Below are positions 1-6,460 of a stretch of DNA of 46,956 nucleotides, in pieces; position 1 is the first letter of the stretch; each line of letters starts with the position of its first letter. This stretch comes from Motiliproteus sp036964625. GTDB lineage: Bacteria; Pseudomonadota; Gammaproteobacteria; Pseudomonadales; Balneatricaceae. Position numbers and translations under genes: made by a program. Under the pieces are notes generated by a model. It had not been told where the DNA came from. It saw only the letters and a program-made list of their open reading frames with translations, and did not search any database. The stretch spans positions 1-46,956 of the forward strand of contig JBALTG010000024.1 of NCBI GenBank assembly GCA_036964625.1. Direction: 5' to 3'.

Positions 1-18
1 CGCGTCGGCCGCACCGGC

Positions 19-774
19 TTAATGGTCACCGGTCAGGGGGACAAAGGCCACCGGCAGCAGCTGGCGCACCTGGACCTGCCCCGTCGCATTTTTCTCTACC
101 AATAGGAGTTGCTGGGTCATAAAACGTCCGCCGACGGGAATCACCATGCGCCCCCCCGGACGCAGTTGCTCGATCAGCGGCGGCGGCACGTGTCCCGCCG
201 CGGCGGTCACCATAATGGCATCGAAGGGCGCTTCCTCCGGCCAGCCGAAATAGCCGTCCCCCTGGCGGCTGATGACGTTAACAAAACCCAGCCGCCGCAG
301 CCGCTCGCTGGCCTGCTCGGCCAGCGGCGCGATAACCTCGATACTGAACACCCGCTCCACCAGCGGCGAGAGGACAGCCGCCTGATAACCCGAGCCCGTT
401 CCCACCTCCAGCACCCGGTGCTGAGGTTCCAGCTCGAGCAGAGCGGTCATCAGGGCGACAATATAGGGCTGGGAGATGGTCTGGCCGTAGCCGATCGACA
501 ACGGACGGTTGTCGTAGGCTGACCGGCGCTGGCGGCTGGGTACGAACTGGTGCCGGGGCACCTGCAACAGTGCTTGCCGCACCCTGGCGTCCAGTCGGGA
601 CAGCCCTGTCATATGACGGGTATCGGTCACCATCCGCTCGACCTCCGACAGTAATCGCTCGAGCCGGGCCTGGTCTTGGGGGGCGACAACCGGTGCCGCC
701 GCCACCGGCTGCAGTGCCCAAAGAATCGATAGCAGCAGCGAAGCGAAGCTCAACAGCAAACGGGTCTTGGTCAT
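19..774 (-). CDS. pcm: Protein-L-isoaspartate O-methyltransferase with signal peptide
   Basis: Repairs isoaspartyl residues in damaged proteins by S-adenosylmethionine-dependent methylation. The PIMT family is recognised from the QTISQPYIVA segment and the SAM-binding VLEVGTGSGYQAAVL glycine loop, followed by a C-terminal GGRMVIPVG stretch. I start at the ATG at 774 because GGAGG lies 9 bases upstream; the frame is open 24 codons further but without a comparable site. The chosen N-terminus (MTKTRLLLSF..., then a hydrophobic stretch ending AAA around residue 26) looks like a Sec signal peptide, so the enzyme is probably exported, unlike cytosolic E. coli Pcm. Length is about 251 residues. Family assignment is firm; periplasmic location is inferred from the leader alone. 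Confidence 0.9.
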   Translation of the reverse strand: MTKTRLLLSFASLLLSILWALQPVAAAPVVAPQDQARLERLLSEVERMVTDTRHMTGLSRLDARVRQALLQVPRHQFVPSRQRRSAYDNRPLSIGYGQTISQPYIVALMTALLELEPQHRVLEVGTGSGYQAAVLSPLVERVFSIEVIAPLAEQASERLRRLGFVNVISRQGDGYFGWPEEAPFDAIMVTAAAGHVPPPLIEQLRPGGRMVIPVGGRFMTQQLLLVEKNATGQVQVRQLLPVAFVPLTGDH

Positions 775-1023
775 GGCAATCGGCCTCCAGCGGAAACAAA
801 CCGGGTGGATAAGCGATGCAACGCCGCTATTTTCTATGCCCCGCACTCTTGCCGGCTAGCGGGGATAAAGCGTCAACGAGGCGATGCTCGTGCACATTTT
901 TCACGGGAATCTGAGGCGTGCTCTGCCTGGGTCTGTGTTGTTACCCGGCCTGGGGTGTTCACCTTGAGAGGCCGGCATCAGTTGGATCCACCAAACCGGC
1001 CTGGTCTGTCAAGGCGTTACAAG

Positions 1024-1425
1024 TTACATATAGGTAACAAACTCGGGCTCAATCAGACTTTTCAATATATCGCAGCGGGCAATGATCCCCACCAGCCTCT
1101 CCTCCTCGGTGACAGGAAGACGAATAATGCCTTTCTCTTTCATGATATTGATAATCTCGGTCACGGGCGTTTCGACATCCACACTGATCGCCTCTTTGTT
1201 CATGATGTCTTCCGCCGATAACTTCGTCAGCTCCTTACCTTCCAGCGCAGCATTGATAAGATCGAGTTCCGTCACCACGCCTACCACCTTGCCTCCTTCT
1301 TCCGTGATCGGCATTCCACTATAGAGCCCGTTCAGAAGCTGAAGGGCTATATCCCTCGCCGAGGCTTGCCGCTTTGCAGACACGACAGGCCTCATCATCA
1401 CATCCGCAGCCTTTAACTTGTTCAT
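1024..1425 (-). CDS. CBS domain-pair protein
   Basis: A 133-residue protein made almost entirely of two CBS domains. The first runs from about residue 4 (AADVMMRPVVS) through VVGVVTELDLI; the second from AEDIMNKEAISV to LVGIIARCDIL. CBS pairs bind adenine nucleotides and act as energy or ionic sensors; nothing here identifies a partner. I choose the ATG at 1425 because AGGAG sits 8 bases upstream; an ATG two codons earlier is too close to that site. It stands alone, downstream of no obvious operon partner. The exact ligand and target are unknown. Confidence 0.85.
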   Translation of the reverse strand: MNKLKAADVMMRPVVSAKRQASARDIALQLLNGLYSGMPITEEGGKVVGVVTELDLINAALEGKELTKLSAEDIMNKEAISVDVETPVTEIINIMKEKGIIRLPVTEEERLVGIIARCDILKSLIEPEFVTYM

Positions 1426-1650
1426 TCCCATGTCTCCTTGTGAGGTAACCCCACCTGAGTGATCCATTGGCATTACAAAAGCTTTCCATAATAAAAATAG
1501 ACCTTAGATACCTGAACGCAACCGGCCCACCTATAACCCCTCTCCGTGATTGTGTAAAAAAGAAGCATGCCGTCAGAGCCACCCTTAACCGATCCTATAA
1601 GCCTGGCGTTTGCTAAGGGGCTATCGGGTGCCGGTATGTGCGCCTAGACG

Positions 1651-1689
1651 TCATGTATCAACTTGCTGCGCAAAAGCGTTAATACATGA
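1651..1689. repeat. Inverted repeat in gene-free stretch
   Basis: The 430 bases upstream of the CBS gene contain no convincing gene. They hold an 8-base perfect inverted repeat, TCATGTAT (1651-1658) and ATACATGA (1682-1689), separated by 23 bases. It could be a regulatory palindrome or an old element end. There is no T-run to make it a terminator. Confidence 0.35.
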
Positions 1690-1765
1690 AGCCTGATGTC
1701 TTAGTCAATAATTGCTCCATAAAAAATCATTCTGGAACAATTGCTTGCAAGTTAATACATATCAG

Positions 1766-1920
1766 CAGGCTGTCCGAGAACTGCGATCGTCGCGAGAGAG
1801 CTGCATTTTGAGTCAGATTTATCGGTCATCTGCGAAGATTCGCAGTGGTTGATTAGAGTCAATGGCGCTGAGATTGATCGTGATGTTGTTGATGTAAGTC
1901 ATCCTTCGCAGTGATAACTC
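1766..1920. mobile_element. Diverged MITE-like element, right end lost
   Basis: This stretch aligns by eye with the intact small element at 22064-22228. The left end CAGGCTGTCCGAGAA corresponds to the TIR region GTCTGTCGGACTT. The blocks GCGATCGTCGCGAG, TCAGATTTATCGGTCATC and TTGATCGTGATG match CCGATCGTAACGAG, GGCAGATTTTTCGATCATC and GGTGATCGTGAA there. The expected right terminal repeat is missing: the homology runs directly into the 5' end of an antiporter gene fragment. It encodes no transposase. Boundaries are approximate and the alignment is by eye. Confidence 0.5.
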
Positions 1921-2035
1921 TGCCAATCGCATGCAACGCAAAGCCCGCCGCCAGGAAGCCCACCAACGGCTGGAGGCGCAGCTGATGGGCGGTAAAACCC
2001 AACACCAAAGCGATCAATAACCAGAGGGGGTCCAT
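1859..2035 (-). pseudogene. 5' stub of a CPA2-type cation:proton antiporter
   Basis: An ATG at 2035, with GGAG 11 bases upstream, opens MDPLWLLIALVLGFTAHQLR and continues with LQPLVGFLAAGFALHAIG. This is the typical first transmembrane helix pair of Kef/CPA2 antiporters. After about 38 residues the antiporter homology stops; the frame then reads through MITE-like sequence (RVITAKDDLHQQ...) to a stop at 1859. At least 90 percent of the gene is gone. It is not an N-terminus of the intact antiporter at 9864-11534, whose start is different. Probably the product of an element-associated deletion. Confidence 0.6.
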
Positions 2036-2240
2036 CTGCGGTTTGACTCCTTAATTATTGCTGAGGGCAACAGTACCTGCTTCGTCACCGCATGGCCGAT
2101 AGTGGCGGTATTGATACCCAACATCGCCCCCATGAGGTTGAACAACGCGCTGTCGGCCCCCGCCAGCAGCTGTTCTATTGTCGACGGTATCGACGAAACC
2201 TCCAACACGAGGCTAATCAGAGTCGGCTAACGTTAAGGCT

Positions 2241-3345
2241 TCAAGGTTGTTGGCTACTAGACGCGATCCTGAGTATCGTTTGTAGCTGGCCAAGCCGTTC
2301 TTGCATGAGCCGTTCGTCGGTTACCCGCAAAGTCGCGTGGCCAACTTTTCGCCCAGGACGATTCGCCTTCCCGTAGGCGTGCATATGCACCCCAGGAATA
2401 GACAGTACCGCAGATGGATCCGGCATGGAGCCAATAAAATTCACCATGGCGCTGTATCCGACCGCCGTTGTGGCCCCTAGGGGAAGACCGAGGATCGCTC
2501 GCAGGTGGTTTTCGAATTGACTGGTTTCCGCTCCTTCGATGGTCCAGTGGCCAGAGTTGTGTACCCGGGGGGGCGATTTCATTGGCAAGTAGCTTGTTTC
2601 CAGCCTGGAATAGTTCCAATGTCAGCACGCCAACATAATCGAGAGCCTCTGCGACCTGTCGGGAGAACGCCTCAGCCTGTTGCTGCATGTGGTCGTCAGG
2701 CCGGCTTACGGAAAAATGGAGTATGCCTTCGTGGTGGGTATTTTCAGAAACCGGGTAGAACACCATGTCACCCTGGCAACTGCGCGCTGCAATAATGGAA
2801 AGCTCTCGTTCGAACGGCACAAAGGCTTCCAGGAGTGCCGGGGCGCCTTGGAGCTTCTGCCAGGCGCGCTCAGTATCTTCGGGTTGCCTCAGCACCGCCT
2901 GACCTTTGCCGTCGTACCCCTGTGTGCGTGTTTTTAGCACCGCCGGCAGACCCATAGATGTTACAGCGGCTTCCAGTTCAGCCAAACTGTTTACCGCAGC
3001 AAACTGGGGTACAGGTATCTTGAGTTCGCGTAATAGATTCTTTTCCTTAAGACGGTCCTGTGCCACCGATAGTGCGCGAGCGGGGGGGTAGGTTGGAGCG
3101 TTGGCTGCCAAGCGCTCGATGCTGGTTGCGGGAACATTTTCGAACTCAAAGGTGACGACGCCCGCCTGTTTGGCCATCTGCTTGAGCAGCTCGCTGTCAT
3201 CGTAGGCGCCTTGCAGATGCTTTCCCACCGCCGCTGCACACGCATCTGCGGACGGATCCAGAAACAGGAAATCCAGCCCCATGGGGTGGCCTGCCAGGGC
3301 CAACATACGAGCGAGCTGTCCGCCCCCGAGTATCGACACCTTCAT
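2241..3345 (-). pseudogene. purK: N5-carboxyaminoimidazole ribonucleotide synthase, frameshifted
   Basis: PurK carboxylates aminoimidazole ribonucleotide using ATP and bicarbonate in purine synthesis. The N-terminal part (MKVSILGGGQLARMLALAGH, then TFEFENVP and KTRTQGYDGKGQ, an ATP-grasp fold) is intact up to LLANEIAP. There a run of seven Gs on the plus strand (2567-2573; CCCCCCC in the gene) shifts the frame. The next frame continues exactly where expected, PRVHNSGHWTIEGAETSQFE, to the proper end at 2241. Removing one base restores a full ATP-grasp enzyme of about 368 residues. The start codon overlaps the purE stop (ATGA), so the pair is translationally coupled. Either a sequencing error or a recent inactivation. 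Confidence 0.88.
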
Positions 3346-3852
3346 GCTGTCGTCTCTCGCGGGTCAGGGGCGGCAAGGACCGTTTCCGTTTGCTGGCACC
3401 GATAGTTGTTGAGCGATTCCCGGTATTGCGGATACTTGCTACCCAGCATGGCAGCTGCTAGCAGGGCCGCGTTCGATGCCCCAGCCTTACCGATAGACAG
3501 AGTGCCAACAGGTATCCCCGCTGGCATTTGAACGATGGATAGCAGTGAATCCATGCCGTTCAACGCCTTGGACTGCACCGGTACGCCGAGCACCGAAAGC
3601 AGTGTTTTTGCCGCCGTCATGCCCGGCAGGTGAGCAGCCCCCCCTGGCACCGGCGATAATCACCTCCAGTCCGCGAGATTCTGCGGAAGATGCATATTCA
3701 AATAGTTTTTCGGGCGTACGATGGGCTGAAACCACCTCGATCTCATGGGGAACACCGAGCGTTTCCAGGATATCTGCTGCGTGGCTCATGGTATCCCAAT
3801 CGGATTTTGAGCCCATTATAATGCCGACTATAGGTGATGCGTTGCTGTTCAT
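3342..3852 (-). pseudogene. purE: N5-CAIR mutase, frameshifted
   Basis: PurE converts N5-carboxyaminoimidazole ribonucleotide to 4-carboxy-AIR, the step after PurK. The N-terminal frame reads VGIIMGSKSDWDTM and VVSAHRTPEK, both family signatures, then IIAGA. At a run of seven Cs (3638-3644) preceded by CTGG the frame breaks. The second frame supplies GGAAHLPGMTAAKTLLSVLG and VPVQS through to the end. PurE normally has GAGGAAHLPG with no insertion, so one extra base is present. The likely start is the ATG at 3852 (MNSNASPIVG). It lies directly upstream of purK with overlapping stop and start. As with purK, sequencing error in a homopolymer is the simplest explanation. Confidence 0.88.
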
Positions 3853-3879
3853 CTCTTCTCTTACCATGGTTGATTTGGA

Positions 3880-4515
3880 TTAGCTGATTTTCTGGAATTC
3901 ATGGGTATCGGTTTGCAATGCGAATAGCTCAGCGCTGTTTAGGTCGTAATACCAGCCGTGCAGCTTCAACTCCCCCGCCTCGACTCGCGTACGGATCCAG
4001 GGAAACGACATCAAATGCTCCAGGGATTGAATAATCCCTTCCAGTTCACAGGCGCGGTAACGTTCTGCTGATGTCGTATAGTCACTGTTATCCAGCACGC
4101 GCTCTCGAACCCCCTGCAACTGACTCATCCACCTCGAAATAAAACTGTCAGGATTGGACACCTCGGCTTTGTCCATGAGCGATTTAATGCCGCCACATTG
4201 GGCATGCCCTAAGACGATGATGCTTTCGACTTCCAAGCCTGTGACCGCAAATTCGAGAGCCGCGCTGGTGCCGTGCAAGCTGTGGTCGCATTCACAGGGG
4301 GGGATCAGGTTGGCAACATTACGAACCACAAAAAGGTCTCCGGGATCACAGTCCATAATGATCGAGGGTTCGACTCTGGAATCGCAGCAGGATACCAGCG
4401 CAATTTTTGGAGCCTGGCCTGCCTGCGCAAGCTTGATTAAATGATCCTTGTTTTGTTGGTAATATGCGGCTCTAAATCGCTGATAACCCTGAACTAATTT
4501 ATCTGTAGCGGGCAT
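3880..4515 (-). CDS. Beta-class carbonic anhydrase
   Basis: Interconverts CO2 and bicarbonate. The 211-residue protein has the zinc and catalytic set of beta-carbonic anhydrases: C43-x-D45-S-R47 (SCCDSRVEP) and H104-x-x-C107 (LGHAQCGG). The Asp/Arg dyad is present. I start at the ATG at 4515 (MPATDKLVQGYQRF), with GAGG 9 bases upstream. It lies downstream of the LysR gene on the opposite strand and just upstream of purE, whose partner PurK consumes bicarbonate. A decayed tail of a second carbonic anhydrase lies at 12255-12475. Confidence 0.92.
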   Translation of the reverse strand: MPATDKLVQGYQRFRAAYYQQNKDHLIKLAQAGQAPKIALVSCCDSRVEPSIIMDCDPGDLFVVRNVANLIPPCECDHSLHGTSAALEFAVTGLEVESIIVLGHAQCGGIKSLMDKAEVSNPDSFISRWMSQLQGVRERVLDNSDYTTSAERYRACELEGIIQSLEHLMSFPWIRTRVEAGELKLHGWYYDLNSAELFALQTDTHEFQKIS

Positions 4516-4613
4516 GTCATTTATCCTCAACCTCTATGTAAAAAATCGACTTTAACCAGGATGAGATCGTCGACGGACGAAACATGCCTTGGTTGTTTTA
4601 CACTTAATGATTT

Positions 4614-4757
4614 TTATCCGGCAGCAACAGCTGGGTATTCCTTGGATGAGTCCGACACGATAGCGCCGACAATTTTATCCATGGCCATAAACAGCGATCC
4701 CTTGATCAATACGCTCATCCGGGGATGAAGCTGATCCCGCAGCACTTCAAGCAACGC
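4614..4757 (-). pseudogene. C-terminal remnant resembling MurF
   Basis: An open stretch of 47 codons with no start reads ALLEVLRDQLHPRMSVLIKG, then SLFMAMDKIVGAIVSDS, ending at a stop at 4614. The VLIKGSxxMxMDKIV pattern matches the extreme C-terminus of UDP-MurNAc-tripeptide:D-Ala-D-Ala ligase (VLVKGSRxMxMERVV). The frame is closed immediately upstream by TAA, and no further MurF sequence is visible. It sits in the roughly 380-base gap between the carbonic anhydrase and LysR genes. Identification rests on a short motif. Confidence 0.45.
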
Positions 4758-4816
4758 CCCTTAACAGCGCAATGGCTGCCTCCCGTTGTATTGCTGATGT
4801 TGTGCAAGACTACTTA

Positions 4817-4842
4817 AATTGAATGGTAAATATAATTCAATT
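4817..4842. promoter_or_regulatory. Candidate operator: 8-base inverted repeat upstream of LysR gene
   Basis: AATTGAAT (4817-4824) and ATTCAATT (4835-4842) form a perfect inverted repeat around a 10-base AT-rich spacer, centred about 67 bases upstream of the LysR start. LysR regulators commonly bind such A/T-rich dyads and autoregulate. Function is inferred from position only. Confidence 0.4.
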
Positions 4843-4854
4843 ATTATGCAGATA

Positions 4855-4872
4855 TTAGTTTTACTAAACTAA
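4855..4872. promoter_or_regulatory. Second candidate LysR-type box
   Basis: TTAGTTT (4855-4861) and AAACTAA (4866-4872) form a perfect 7-base inverted repeat with spacer TACT, ending 23 bases before the LysR start codon. With the dyad at 4817-4842 this gives two stacked palindromes, as expected for the recognition and activation sites of a LysR regulator. Confidence 0.4.
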
Positions 4873-4895
4873 AATAGTTGTAAATGAGGTGGTCG

Positions 4896-5819
4896 ATGAA
4901 AACCCAACCCACTTTGCATCAGCTGAAGCTCTTTGAGAGAACAGCCCAATTGGGCAGCTTCAGCAAGGCGGCCGAAGCGTTGCATCTGACACCGCCTGCT
5001 TTGAGCATTCAGATCCGTCACTTGGAAGATACGCTGGGGACTGCACTATTCGATCGAATCGGGCGCCGCAAGCATCTGAACGCGGCCGGTCGGGAGCTAC
5101 TAACCAGTTGCAGCATAATTTTCCAGGAGCTTGACGATATGAAGATGCGACTGTCGCAGCTGCAGGGTGGGATGGCAGGTACGATACGGATCAGCGCGGT
5201 CAGCAGCGCCAAGTTTTTCATCCCGCACCTGATGGGGGCGTTTCGTCAAATCTATTCGGGAATCAGGTTTCAGCTGTCAGTTGCAAACCGTACGCAAATC
5301 GTCGCCCGGTTAACGGACAATCAAGACGACTTTGTTATCCTATCGCACCTTCCCTCAGAGCTGTCTGTACATGCAGAGCCGTTTCTTTCCAACCCGTTGG
5401 TGGCGATTGCGGCCCCCAGTCACCCGCTAGCGAATGAAAAAACCATTGACTTCAATCAACTTGCGAAAGAGGAGTTCCTGTTAAGGGAGCAGGGTTCCGG
5501 CACGCGCTTCTCAACAGAAGAGCTATTCTCTGAACATGACGCATCGGTACGCTGTGCTATGGAGTTGAGTAGTAGTGAAGCGATCAAGCAGGGCGTGATG
5601 GCCGGTCTGGGGGTTTCGATACTCTCGCGCCACTGCGTCTGGATGGAGTTGCAGGGCAAGTATCTCGTTGAACTACCCGTTCAAGGTTTCCCGCAGTGCA
5701 AGCACTGGTATGCGGTAAGTTTAAAACAGAAAACGCTGTCGCCCGCCGCACAAACATTCATCGAGTACCTTTCAAATAATAGCGAAGGAATGATCAAGCA
5801 ACTGGAGGGCTTTTACTGA
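4896..5819 (+). CDS. LysR-family transcriptional regulator, CbbR-like
   Basis: A 307-residue DNA-binding regulator. The N-terminal winged helix-turn-helix (TLHQLKLFERTAQLGSFSKA, then AEALHLTPPALSIQIRHLE) is followed by a type 2 periplasmic-binding-protein-like effector domain (about residues 90-295). I start at ATG 4896 because GAGGTG lies 4 bases upstream; the frame is open four codons further. Overall layout and LTPPALSIQIRHLE resemble CbbR, the regulator of RuBisCO operons, and a carbonic anhydrase gene is close by on the other strand. No RuBisCO gene is in the window, so the target is unproven. Confidence 0.85.
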   Translation: MKTQPTLHQLKLFERTAQLGSFSKAAEALHLTPPALSIQIRHLEDTLGTALFDRIGRRKHLNAAGRELLTSCSIIFQELDDMKMRLSQLQGGMAGTIRISAVSSAKFFIPHLMGAFRQIYSGIRFQLSVANRTQIVARLTDNQDDFVILSHLPSELSVHAEPFLSNPLVAIAAPSHPLANEKTIDFNQLAKEEFLLREQGSGTRFSTEELFSEHDASVRCAMELSSSEAIKQGVMAGLGVSILSRHCVWMELQGKYLVELPVQGFPQCKHWYAVSLKQKTLSPAAQTFIEYLSNNSEGMIKQLEGFY

Positions 5820-5998
5820 ACGACCGTGCTGTATAGGAGACACGGAATACAGCGAAGGTGTCCATATCCTTACCGCTGAAATTTTGCTCTTCATCCAATA
5901 CTGGCTCAACGATCATAACCAGCTGACAAGAGCGGCTTAAGTGCCTTTTTTCTCTCAGTGGTACGAGGGGTAGCGGACCGAATTGGCTCAATCCCCAA

Positions 5999-6211
5999 GT
6001 ACACCTATTGAAAGGCTCGCCACGCAAACAGATTCCAGCTTTCGCCGACGAGATTGAGGTAAATCTTGTGGTCATGGGCACAGAGGCCCACACTGGTATT
6101 TCCGGGTTCTTTATGGGCAACACGGCAGAAACCATCCTCAACCGGCTCGACTGTTCGATACTTGCGGTCAAACCGCCGGGGTTCGTAACGCCGGTTACTC
6201 TGGAGGACTAA
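5999..6211 (+). pseudogene. C-terminal half of a universal stress protein
   Basis: The frame reads LLKGSPRKQIPAFADEIEVN, then LVVMGTEAHTGISGFFMGNT and AETILNRLDCSILAVKPPGF. This is the UspA ATP-binding end with the G-x2-G-x9-G-(S/T) type signature. The N-terminal half is absent: upstream codons show no Usp similarity and no good start. Another Usp fragment, an N-terminal half on the opposite strand, lies at 11950-12177; the two could derive from one tandem-domain gene broken by rearrangement, but they need not. Confidence 0.65.
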
Positions 6212-6251
6212 GCAGCCGTTCGCGGATCATCGATAACGTTCAAATCACCGG

Positions 6252-6286
6252 CTGCGATATCCGTGGCGAAGCGGTGGATATCGCAG
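6252..6286. repeat. Perfect 11-base inverted repeat (hairpin)
   Basis: CTGCGATATCC (6252-6262) is repeated as its reverse complement GGATATCGCAG (6276-6286) around a 13-base loop. It lies in the 250-base gap between the Usp remnant and the acyl-ligase fusion gene. No T-run follows, so a factor-independent terminator is unlikely; an operator or an RNA hairpin is possible. Confidence 0.45.
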
Positions 6287-6460
6287 TCCGTGTGTATTTG
6301 TTGAGAATGTGGAAAACCACTAGGCTCGACCATCTCCCCCTCATGCCCTACCGGCTTATCAACTAAACTATTCAAACAGCTAGCAGGATATTCCGGCCCC
6401 AGCCTTCGAAAAAGTCCTTACCGGGGCCATCTCGCTGAACCAGCCAGCGGAGACCCACCC

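Noticed and set aside
2014..2208. 64-codon minus-strand frame upstream of the antiporter stub
   Set aside because: Overlaps the stub's start, no ribosome binding site or recognisable family; could be real but cannot be supported.
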